A stretch of 14,906 bases of DNA from Bacillota bacterium. Its GTDB lineage: Bacteria > Bacillota > Clostridia > Lachnospirales > Lachnospiraceae. The notes under the pieces are model-generated. The model had not been told where the DNA came from, made no database searches, and worked only from the letters and a program-made list of their open reading frames with translations. The translations under genes and the position numbers were made by a program. Within the stretch, counting starts at the first letter, position 1, and every line of letters starts with the position of its first letter. The stretch spans positions 1 to 14,906 of the forward strand of contig JAEZVF010000023.1 in the NCBI GenBank assembly GCA_023443225.1, in the 5' to 3' direction. Shown in pieces: positions 1 to 6,404 of the stretch.

Positions 1-64
1 TCCTCTGTTTTTCTTGTTGCTTTAAGCACAATCAGAAATGAACTTTGAAAACCTCAAAAAATAC

Positions 65-96
65 TTAAAATGTAGATATTGGGTAACTATATCTAC
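65..96 (-). terminator. Possible weak terminator after the XRE regulator gene
   Basis: An 8-bp perfect inverted repeat, GTAGATAT (72-79) and ATATCTAC (89-96), has a 9-base loop. Read on the minus strand it lies about 45 bases past the stop of the XRE gene and is followed by ATTTTAAG. The stem is A+T-rich and the T-run is short, so this is a tentative call. Nothing else was recognised in bases 1-140. Confidence 0.35.
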
Positions 97-140
97 TTTA
101 TTAAAGAGTTTCGCAATTACCTATATATTTATATTTATTA

Positions 141-581
141 TTATTTCCAATGATTCAATTTTGGGAGCTGTTCGTTAAAATATTCTCTTGCTTGTTCTGG
201 TGTGAAATTCTCATTAGACATATGAGAAACCAGAAAGTCTGTCAATTCAGAAATATTCTTATAGACGAATTTCTCATCAACATAACACCACTTGCAGTAT
301 TCCTCATTAAAACTATTATCTATTTCACGACTAATCATATTGTCATCATCCAAAGGCATCCCACAACACTGACAGATGAGTTTTTGTGGGCTTCCAAGTA
401 TTGTGTTAATAGAAATATTAAAAATTGTTGAAAGAAGTTTTAATGACTCAATATTTGGTTCAGTTTCACCGTTTTCCCATCGAGAGATCGCTTGACGTGT
501 AACAAGCAGTTTTTCTGCCATCTCATCCTGTGTCAAATTATTTTTTATCCTAATACTCTTTAATATTTCACTTGTTTTCAT
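141..581 (-). CDS. XRE-family transcriptional regulator with C-terminal zinc ribbon
   Basis: A 146-residue protein made of two parts. Residues about 5-61 form a Cro/C1-type helix-turn-helix, with the typical run LTQDEMAEKLLVTRQAISRW and then ENGETEPN. Residues about 69-146 match the putative zinc-ribbon domain often attached to such regulators: CQCCGMPL, then CKWCY about 28 residues later, giving four likely zinc ligands. It is probably a DNA-binding repressor, but its target and signal cannot be read from sequence. The ATG at 579-581 was chosen because the HTH starts just after it and an AGGAGG site lies upstream at 593-598 (spacing 11, slightly long). The frame stays open to 635, but those extra 18 codons run back through the ribosome binding site and the likely promoter. 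The hydrolase gene upstream on the same strand is 182 bases away, so co-transcription is uncertain. Confidence 0.88.
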   Translation of the reverse strand: MKTSEILKSIRIKNNLTQDEMAEKLLVTRQAISRWENGETEPNIESLKLLSTIFNISINTILGSPQKLICQCCGMPLDDDNMISREIDNSFNEEYCKWCYVDEKFVYKNISELTDFLVSHMSNENFTPEQAREYFNEQLPKLNHWK

Positions 582-606
582 AACATCAATTTCCTCCTCA
601 AGAATT

Positions 607-635
607 ATTATGACTTCTTTTGCTCTTAGAAACAA
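607..635 (-). promoter_or_regulatory. Candidate promoter of the XRE gene
   Basis: On the minus strand, TTGTTT (630-635) and CATAAT (607-612) are separated by exactly 17 bases. The -10 matches the sigma-A consensus at 5 of 6 positions but the -35 at only 3 of 6. Transcription would start almost at the ribosome binding site, giving a very short leader. Confidence 0.35.
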
Positions 636-651
636 GCAACTACCTGTTGCT
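635..651. promoter_or_regulatory. Inverted repeat, possible operator of the XRE gene
   Basis: AGCAAC (635-640), a 5-base gap, then GTTGCT (646-651) forms a perfect 6-bp inverted repeat touching the upstream edge of the candidate -35 box of the XRE gene. XRE regulators commonly bind such dyads and repress themselves; that role here is inferred from position only. Confidence 0.3.
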
Positions 652-763
652 ATTCGCTATTTTTCTTGCTGATTCTATGAATTATTTGTCCGTTAAATTC
701 CTATTTATCATTTCGATTTATCTATCCGACAACTTGGAATTTGACTCTCCATCAAACTGAAAT

Positions 764-1819
764 TTATCTTTCTCTTTCTGTTTTCGCAATTTGATGAACA
801 ATTTCAGAAAAACCTTCGGCATCAGATTCTAATAAACCATGTGTCATATTTTCCATCATAAACAACTGTTTATATGGCGCATTTACTTCTTCAAAATATT
901 CCTGTGCCAATTTGTAATTCGTTTGATAATCCTTATCCCCGTTTATATTATAAAATGGCACTTCATAATCCGTTCTGCCCAACAAAGAAAAAGAAGCAAA
1001 TTCTTCGGATGCAAAAAAATCCAAATACACATCCATATTGCTTTTCAAGTAATTGAACCAATCAATCATTGAATAGTTTGGATTAAATATCAGAGTTGTA
1101 ACCAGATTGTAATCGGAACCGTTTACCATCATATCATAGCCATATTTTTGCATAATTGTATTTCTGGCAATGATATGTTCCATCGTCATAAGATTAGGCG
1201 TTAATTGGTTCACTAATTTCAAACTCTCTTCATCGCCATCTGCCCAGAGCGTTGCTTCCTGTTTTAAGGCCTCTTCATTTTTGACCATATCAACAACCTG
1301 CCCTGTTCCGATAAAACATTCATAATATTCTGGATACTCCAATACTAAATTCGCTCCGTAAAAAGACCCCCATGAGTGTCCCAGAAGTGTGATTTTTTCT
1401 TTTGAAAGGTAATCAAGCAAAAACTCAGTTAGTTCTTTTCCGTCTGTCATAAATAATTCCCGTGTCAACACGATGTCATTTTGTTCTGCATCATAGCTTT
1501 TTCCGCAATTACGCTGATCCCAGGTTACCACAGTATATACATCCGCCCATTTTCTCGTAATTACATAGTCTATATGACTTGTTGCAGAGCCCGGTCCACC
1601 ATGCAAATATAACAAAACAGGGTTATCTACATCCTCTCCATAAATATTAATCCACTGTTTCGTGCCATTAATATCAACATACATGGATTCATTGATACCG
1701 CCTTCAGGAGTCTGATTGTAAATTCCTCTTCCGATTGCCCTGACTAAAAAGAATGCAATTAATAAAACAAATACTGCAATGGCTATTCTTTTCGTAATTT
1801 TAATAATCTTCTTTTTCAT
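764..1819 (-). CDS. Membrane-anchored alpha/beta hydrolase, proline iminopeptidase-like (peptidase family S33)
   Basis: A 351-residue protein. Residues about 9-29 form one hydrophobic segment after a Lys-rich start, so it is probably held in the membrane with its catalytic domain outside. The fold carries HGGPG (73-77, oxyanion region, typical of prolyl aminopeptidases), WDQRNCGKS (100-108), the nucleophile elbow GHSWGS with Ser149, a likely acid at Asp295 (INGDKD) and a likely catalytic His327 (MTHG). The triad therefore looks intact. Family members cut N-terminal proline from peptides or hydrolyse small esters and amides; the substrate here cannot be told. The start is well placed, with GGAGA about 8 bases upstream. 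It stands alone, with its own likely promoter near 1896-1926 and the XRE gene downstream. Confidence 0.85.
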   Translation of the reverse strand: MKKKIIKITKRIAIAVFVLLIAFFLVRAIGRGIYNQTPEGGINESMYVDINGTKQWINIYGEDVDNPVLLYLHGGPGSATSHIDYVITRKWADVYTVVTWDQRNCGKSYDAEQNDIVLTRELFMTDGKELTEFLLDYLSKEKITLLGHSWGSFYGANLVLEYPEYYECFIGTGQVVDMVKNEEALKQEATLWADGDEESLKLVNQLTPNLMTMEHIIARNTIMQKYGYDMMVNGSDYNLVTTLIFNPNYSMIDWFNYLKSNMDVYLDFFASEEFASFSLLGRTDYEVPFYNINGDKDYQTNYKLAQEYFEEVNAPYKQLFMMENMTHGLLESDAEGFSEIVHQIAKTERER

Positions 1820-1895
1820 TAGTCGTTCTCCACAAACTTCCTATTTGTCTAATTGCTTATAAATAGTTCATGTTTTACTACTCTACATCATCTAC

Positions 1896-1926
1896 AGTAT
1901 ATAATATAATTTATACATCTTATCAA
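1896..1926 (-). promoter_or_regulatory. Candidate promoter of the S33-type hydrolase gene
   Basis: Minus strand: -35 TTGATA (1921-1926) with a -10 of either TATATA (1898-1903, spacing 17) or TATACT (1896-1901, spacing 19). It lies about 75 bases before the hydrolase start, in a 258-base gap after rlmD. Confidence 0.4.
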
Positions 1927-2002
1927 CTAAGATTTCCATTTTCCCTCTGTCATCATTCTTTTTACCCTATGTCATCTATAAATCACCCCAAAAACAGTGG
2001 AC

Positions 2003-2070
2003 AAAAAACGGTGTTTTTTCACTCTTTTCTTGCTCCAAAATCGCCCTTAAACCACTATATGTTGTGGTCA
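2003..2070 (-). terminator. Possible weak terminators after rlmD
   Basis: Two small dyads follow the rlmD stop on the minus strand: ACCAC/GTGGT with an 8-base loop (about 2052-2069), and an A6C/GT6 dyad around a 3-base GGT centre (2003-2019) with a T-run. Neither is a strong GC-rich stem. This is the only candidate seen for ending rlmD transcription. Confidence 0.25.
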
Positions 2071-2077
2071 AACCCTA

Positions 2078-3454
2078 TTATTTCTCCCCTGAACCACAAT
2101 ACGTCATCAGAATTATACTCTCAACGTGAACACTATGCGCAAACTGATCCACTACCTGCACCTTGCTGATCTGATAGCCCCTATCACACAAATATCGTAA
2201 ATCCCTTGCCAGGGTAGCCGGATCACAGGATACATATACCACACGATCTGGTGACATTTGGACAATGGTGTTTAATAAGCTTTCCTCACAGCCTTTTCTT
2301 GGTGGGTCAACAACAATAACATCTGCACGAATTGCATCCTCTTTATATTTCTGGGGAAGAATCTCTTCTGCTGCCCCAACAAAGAATTCTGCATTCGTAA
2401 TATCATTCATCTTGGCATTCTTACGGGCATCTTCAATCGCCTGTGGTACAATTTCCACACCATATACCTGCTTTGCTTTCTGGGCCAGAAATAAAGATAT
2501 GGTTCCAATACCACAATATAAATCCCATACTACTTCATTTCCGTGAAGATTGGCAAATGTAAGGGCTGTTTCATATAAAACCTTTGTCTGAATCGGATTC
2601 ACCTGATAAAAGGATAACGGTGATATTTGATAACGGATATTCCCAATATAGTCTGTAATATAAGGTTGTCCCCATAAAGTTATTACCTTTTGTCCTAAGA
2701 TGACATTGGTCTTCTCTTTATTTATATTTATGCTGATACTAGTCATTTGCGGAATCTCGCACAGACTTTGAACCAATTCTTCCCTATGTGGGAGATCATT
2801 TCCATTAATTACGATACATACCATCAATTCTCCAGTGGTAAATCCAACTCTCGTTAAAACATGCCGCACTAATCCTTTATTCCAGGCTTCGTCATAGATA
2901 CTTATATTATAATCCTCTAGAAAGGTGCGTACCTTACACATAATTTGTTCATTTACCTCTGCCTGTATATAGCAGTGAGTAGTATCTATGATGGAATGGG
3001 TGCCACCAGCGTAGAACCCAATCATAATTTTTCCTTCTTTATTTTTGCCCACAGGAAATTGAGCCTTATTCCTATAGTAGTAAGGCTCTTTCATACCGAT
3101 AATCGGTTCCATTTCGATCTCTTTAAAACCGCCAATGCGCTCCAAACAGTTCTTAACCTTATTTTGCTTATACTCCAGCTGCTTTGCATAATCTAGGTGT
3201 TGTAGACTGCATCCTCCGCATTTCTGGGCTAATGTGCATTTCGGTTCTACGCGATAGGGCGAAGCAGTAATAAGGGCAACTAACCTGGCATAGCCATAGC
3301 TTTTTTTTGCCTTCATTACCTTCACCTTTGCTTTATCTCCGACGACGGTGTTTTTCACAAATAAGGTATATCCTTCACATTTGCCAATACCTTCTCCATC
3401 GGAACCAATATCCTCGATGTCTATTATTAATTCATCATTTTTTTGAATTGCCAT
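2078..3454 (-). CDS. rlmD: 23S rRNA (uracil-5-)-methyltransferase RlmD/RlmCD (RumA/TrmA family)
   Basis: A 458-residue, SAM-dependent enzyme that makes 5-methyluridine in 23S rRNA (U1939 in E. coli numbering; Firmicute homologues may also modify U747). The N-terminal ~60 residues form a TRAM RNA-binding domain. Four cysteines fit the [4Fe-4S] cluster of the family: C73, C79 and C82 (CTLAQKCGGCSLQH) and C161 (THCYIQ). The methyltransferase domain follows, with the SAM loop DLYCGIGTISL (311-321), DPPRKG (383-388) and the catalytic cysteine C410 in VSCDPATLARDL. All key residues are present and the length is normal. The start follows a GGAGAAGGAG site. Its promoter is not obvious: only about 30 bases separate its ribosome binding site from the strong hairpin after yhaM, so it may depend on read-through. 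A tRNA-directed paralogue cannot be fully excluded, but the iron-sulfur cysteines favour the rRNA enzyme. Confidence 0.92.
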   Translation of the reverse strand: MAIQKNDELIIDIEDIGSDGEGIGKCEGYTLFVKNTVVGDKAKVKVMKAKKSYGYARLVALITASPYRVEPKCTLAQKCGGCSLQHLDYAKQLEYKQNKVKNCLERIGGFKEIEMEPIIGMKEPYYYRNKAQFPVGKNKEGKIMIGFYAGGTHSIIDTTHCYIQAEVNEQIMCKVRTFLEDYNISIYDEAWNKGLVRHVLTRVGFTTGELMVCIVINGNDLPHREELVQSLCEIPQMTSISININKEKTNVILGQKVITLWGQPYITDYIGNIRYQISPLSFYQVNPIQTKVLYETALTFANLHGNEVVWDLYCGIGTISLFLAQKAKQVYGVEIVPQAIEDARKNAKMNDITNAEFFVGAAEEILPQKYKEDAIRADVIVVDPPRKGCEESLLNTIVQMSPDRVVYVSCDPATLARDLRYLCDRGYQISKVQVVDQFAHSVHVESIILMTYCGSGEK

Positions 3455-3495
3455 CGTTCTCCTTCTCCCATTTGACTACTTTAACACCCACTGAA

Positions 3496-3533
3496 ACAAG
3501 GAAGTCTTGCCGCTTACCAAGCGGAAGACTTCC
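3496..3533 (-). terminator. Strong hairpin between yhaM and rlmD (terminator or attenuator)
   Basis: GGAAGTCTT (3500-3508), one unpaired G, then CCGCTT (3510-3515) pair perfectly with AAGCGG (3519-3524) and AAGACTTCC (3525-3533): a 15-bp stem with one bulge and a 3-base loop. On the minus strand it begins 6 bases after the yhaM stop and is followed by TTGTTTC, a short T-rich tail. It is probably a terminator, possibly leaky because rlmD lies directly downstream. Confidence 0.7.
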
Positions 3534-3539
3534 GATAGA

Positions 3540-4481
3540 TTACACTGTAGTTTTCCGAATATTCGATTCAAAATAACGGTTATATCCTAGCCATTCTGTT
3601 TTCTCATCAACACTATTTAACAATTCCGTCATGGTCTGCAGCTTGGCATCCGTATTATCTGCAAAGTTAAGCGCCAACGCTTCAGCTAAGGCAGGCTTCT
3701 TTGGAGATCCATATTCCAATTCTCCATGATGTGCCAGGATACAATGTTTTATTTCAGTACTTAAGGATACTGGAAAATTGGGAATTGTTCGAATCTTTGC
3801 ACTTATCATTTCCGTTCCAATGTAAATATGACCCAAGAGCTGTCCTTCATCCGTATAATCATTTTCTGGGAAAAAAGATAGTTCTTCTAGCTTACCAATA
3901 TCGTGGAAGAGTGCTGCCGTTATCAGCAAGTCCCTATTAAGTATTGGATAGTTCTCGGCATAATAATCACATAATTTTATAACACTTAAGGTATGTTCTA
4001 ATAATCCTCCAACAAAACCATGATGTACACTTTTTGCAGCTGAGTGTTTCTTGAATTTTAATATAAAATCTTTATCTTCAATGAAAAAACTTTCTGCAAG
4101 CTTTTTCAAATACGGGTTCTGCAACTTTGCAATCTGTTTCAGTATTTCACTAAACATTTCTTCCACATTCTTACTTGTTACGGGCATAAAATCTGAAGGA
4201 TCATATTCTCCTTCCTGACTTCTTCTAAGTCTCTTAACATTTAATTGCAGTGAACCCTGAAAGCTGACAATCTGTCCATCAACACGTATATAGTCCATCA
4301 CTTCAAAGTGGTCAATTCCAGCGGAGATTTCCCATATCTTTGTATCTAAGGTTCCCGTTTTATCCTGTAGCAATAGAGAATAATAATTCTTACCTGCTTT
4401 TGTTTTTAATGTCTGCTTTGTTTTGCAGAGGTAAGTCTCAGAAACCATCTCTCCTTCACGCAATTCATTGATATATCTCAT
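3540..4481 (-). CDS. yhaM: 3'-5' exoribonuclease YhaM (OB-fold plus HD domain)
   Basis: A 313-residue cytoplasmic nuclease, the usual YhaM size. Residues about 10-85 form an OB-type nucleic-acid-binding domain. The HD metal-dependent phosphohydrolase domain spans about 150-290: H163 (LLEHT), the HD pair H193-D194 in ALFHDIGK, H218 (GHIYIG), HH at 251-252, and D275 (FADNTDAK), all expected metal ligands. Characterised family members trim single-stranded RNA (and DNA) from the 3' end, using a metal cofactor. The first ATG is kept because the beginning, MRYINELREGE, looks like the conserved YhaM N-terminus, although the ribosome binding site is weak; a later ATG (codon 12) has an over-close GAAGGAG. 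Two sigma-A-like promoters precede it, and a strong hairpin follows. It neighbours rlmD, so two RNA-acting enzymes sit together. Confidence 0.93.
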   Translation of the reverse strand: MRYINELREGEMVSETYLCKTKQTLKTKAGKNYYSLLLQDKTGTLDTKIWEISAGIDHFEVMDYIRVDGQIVSFQGSLQLNVKRLRRSQEGEYDPSDFMPVTSKNVEEMFSEILKQIAKLQNPYLKKLAESFFIEDKDFILKFKKHSAAKSVHHGFVGGLLEHTLSVIKLCDYYAENYPILNRDLLITAALFHDIGKLEELSFFPENDYTDEGQLLGHIYIGTEMISAKIRTIPNFPVSLSTEIKHCILAHHGELEYGSPKKPALAEALALNFADNTDAKLQTMTELLNSVDEKTEWLGYNRYFESNIRKTTV

Positions 4482-4548
4482 CCTAATACCAAGCCTTTCT
4501 AATAAAGCATATTTTAAATTCTATTTATCATCGCAACCAATGTATATT

Positions 4549-4578
4549 ATTATAGCAAGCCATGCGTTACGTTATCAA
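4549..4578 (-). promoter_or_regulatory. yhaM promoter, proximal
   Basis: Minus strand: TTGATA (4573-4578), an 18-base spacer, and a perfect TATAAT (4549-4554). It would give a leader of about 60 bases before the yhaM ATG. Confidence 0.65.
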
Positions 4579-4597
4579 AGACAAATAATGTATTCCC

Positions 4598-4626
4598 ATT
4601 ATACCCTAGCACACTTTTGATTTCAA
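4598..4626 (-). promoter_or_regulatory. yhaM promoter, distal
   Basis: Minus strand: TTGAAA (4621-4626), a 17-base spacer, and a perfect TATAAT (4598-4603). This is the best sigma-A-type match in the window. It lies just past the terminators of the upstream HtrA-like gene, so yhaM restarts transcription here. Confidence 0.7.
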
Positions 4627-4634
4627 CCTACTTT

Positions 4635-4666
4635 CATAAAAAGCAAAAGCAGAAACATGTTTCTGC
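4635..4666 (-). terminator. Second terminator after the HtrA-like gene
   Basis: The perfect 18-base palindrome GCAGAAACATGTTTCTGC (4649-4666) folds as a 7-bp stem with a 4-base loop on the minus strand and is followed by CTTTTGCTTTTTATG. Outer GCAAAG/CTTTTGC pairing can extend the stem. The T-rich tail supports a rho-independent terminator; a protein-binding palindrome is the alternative. Confidence 0.6.
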
Positions 4667-4675
4667 ATATACTTT

Positions 4676-4720
4676 GCAAAAGAGCCTACAAGCTAATTTT
4701 ATTAAGCTTGCAAGCTCTTT
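4676..4720 (-). terminator. First terminator after the HtrA-like gene
   Basis: AAGAGC (4680-4685) pairs with GCTCTT (4714-4719), and CAAGCT (4689-4694) with AGCTTG (4705-4710), with a mismatched section between. On the minus strand the stem is followed by TTTTGC. It lies about 35 bases after the stop of the HtrA-like gene. Confidence 0.5.
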
Positions 4721-4754
4721 CGAACCCACCGTCACTTGAACATACTTGAAAATA

Positions 4755-6224
4755 TTACTTTGTTTTCTTTGTTAATAGAACATTCAATTCCATATCTTTA
4801 TAAGATTCTTTTATACTTCTTCTAATCCTAACCTTTATCGCATCTTTTGGTTTAAAGATAGAAAGAATACTGTGAAAACTATTTACTGACATTACCGGGG
4901 TATCATTTATACTGAGTAAGATATCACCACTTTGCAGTCCAGCTTCCAGTGCTGGGGAATCTACCTCTACCTCAGTCACACAGATACCATTGGCTATTTC
5001 TGTCTTCTTCAAGGCTGGCTCCGTCATATCTGCTGCTTTGATACCGAAATAAACTCGGTCTGTATTATTTGCCAGTATCTCAATGGTCTGCTTAATTTTA
5101 GATATACCAATAACAGTACTTATTTTCTGATTTAAATCATCTTTTAACTTATTTGTAATAATTCCTACAACCTCACCATCCATATTTACAATAACACCAC
5201 TACCGTTCTCGTTATAGGTAATGTCGGTATGAAATAGCTCCACTTTATCGTCCGTTATGTAGGTGTACGAACCTAGGTTAGTAATCATGCCATATTCCAT
5301 GGAGCCCACATATCCATTCGGATTACCCAATGCCAGGATTGGTGTACCGACGGAAAGCGAATAGGATTCCCCTAGTTTTGCTGGTTTTATACTACTCAAC
5401 TTGCTACTTGGAATCTTATCCAGTGGAACAGCAATAATGGCCAAATTCAAATCACTATCAACGGCCTGTATATCTGCATCTACTTGCAGAAAATCTGAGA
5501 AAGAAACTTGAATTTTCTTTGCATTCTTTATTCTATCCAAATTAACTAGAATCAACAGTTCTTCGTCATTATTAAATACAATCAGTCCGGAAGTTGTAGT
5601 TACATCATCGTATTCGTTATCAAAAATATCCACGACACTCCGGATACCATTCACTGTAATCAAAGATTCGTTCACATCAACATAAAGCTTTCTCAAATCT
5701 TCATAAATTGCTAAATAAGTTACATGTTGTTGTTCATTCGGGATTGGCGTCGGATTAATCTGATTCTGGTTTGGTTTAATTACATCTATCTCTTCTCCAT
5801 TGGAAGAAGTATTCCCATCTGGAGTATTTGCATCTGAAGAATTTGTATCTGAAGTATCGTTAAAGTCCGAAGTAGTATTTCCCTTCTGGACTGTGTTAAC
5901 TTGTCCCTCAGGGGCAGTATTATCCAGAGTATTTTCTATTGGTTCTGGACTTATGGAATCCGTCGAATTCATCTTCTCATCTTCTGAGGAATCTATTGAA
6001 AATTCTACTGTCTTCTTATCCTGTGCCCTTCCTAACATTCTATTTATTTTGGGCGCGGACAAACAAAATGCCAGTGCACCTACACAGCCAAAAATACAAC
6101 CCAACACTATCGTCCACAATACGGAAAACAACATTCTCTTTAATTTACTCTTTTTTTTCGAAGTAATCTGCTCTTGAATAAAGGAAAACTGTTTGTTTTC
6201 TTTGTTATTGTTATCTTCTGCCAT
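4755..6224 (-). CDS. HtrA-like membrane protein with PDZ domain, apparently protease-dead
   Basis: A 489-residue protein built like a DegP/HtrA (S1C) protease: a charged N-terminus (1-30), one membrane segment (about 32-55), a low-complexity linker rich in Ser, Thr, Asn and Asp (about 75-165), a chymotrypsin-like domain (about 170-385) and a PDZ domain (about 388-485, with FGIK, SPALEAGLQSGDILLSIN). It would face outside the membrane. The protease domain is recognisable, but the three catalytic positions seem altered. Where the family has TNxHV, this has LVNLDRI. Where it has DLAVLKV, this has NLAIIAV (N260). Where it has GNSGGP, this has NENGSGVIV (338-346), with Gly at the aligned Ser position. 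I infer a non-proteolytic scaffold or sensor. Shifted use of Ser342 is conceivable but would lack the other residues. The start has AAAGGAG 7 bases upstream. It is divergent from mutS2 and followed by two terminators. Confidence 0.8.
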   Translation of the reverse strand: MAEDNNNKENKQFSFIQEQITSKKKSKLKRMLFSVLWTIVLGCIFGCVGALAFCLSAPKINRMLGRAQDKKTVEFSIDSSEDEKMNSTDSISPEPIENTLDNTAPEGQVNTVQKGNTTSDFNDTSDTNSSDANTPDGNTSSNGEEIDVIKPNQNQINPTPIPNEQQHVTYLAIYEDLRKLYVDVNESLITVNGIRSVVDIFDNEYDDVTTTSGLIVFNNDEELLILVNLDRIKNAKKIQVSFSDFLQVDADIQAVDSDLNLAIIAVPLDKIPSSKLSSIKPAKLGESYSLSVGTPILALGNPNGYVGSMEYGMITNLGSYTYITDDKVELFHTDITYNENGSGVIVNMDGEVVGIITNKLKDDLNQKISTVIGISKIKQTIEILANNTDRVYFGIKAADMTEPALKKTEIANGICVTEVEVDSPALEAGLQSGDILLSINDTPVMSVNSFHSILSIFKPKDAIKVRIRRSIKESYKDMELNVLLTKKTK

Positions 6225-6313
6225 GCCACATCTCCTTTAGGACAATCCGTATGACTATTTTACCACTTAGTTATGAACATTATATGAATTATTTGTAAAC
6301 AAAAGCCTGTTTC

Positions 6314-6342
6314 TTGATCAAATGAGAAATAGTAGTTTTAAT
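6314..6342 (+). promoter_or_regulatory. Candidate promoter of mutS2
   Basis: TTGATC (6314-6319), a 17-base spacer, and TTTAAT (6337-6342; 5 of 6 to TATAAT). A second possible -10, TAAAAT (6359-6364), has a poor -35. The 168-base gap also has to hold the divergent promoter of the HtrA-like gene, for which I see only isolated -10-like boxes. Confidence 0.4.
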
Positions 6343-6404
6343 TTCACGGAAAATACGGTAAAATACTAGGATAGAGGTTGTGAGTTACTATAATGGAGGT
6401 TTCT

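Noticed and set aside
582..635. 18-codon N-terminal extension of the XRE regulator
   Set aside because: It overlaps the ribosome binding site and the candidate promoter, and the HTH domain begins after the ATG at 581.
1870..2169. 99-codon open frame on the plus strand
   Set aside because: No ribosome binding site, low-complexity composition, and it runs into the antisense of rlmD.
4700..4730. GGGTTCGAAAG on the minus strand, resembling a tRNA T-loop
   Set aside because: No acceptor stem, anticodon arm or CCA end fits around it; the sequence belongs to the terminator region after the HtrA-like gene.
5800..6177. 125-codon open frame on the plus strand, antisense to the HtrA-like gene
   Set aside because: It is the mirror of a Ser/Thr/Asn-rich linker and a membrane segment; no ribosome binding site or protein features of its own.
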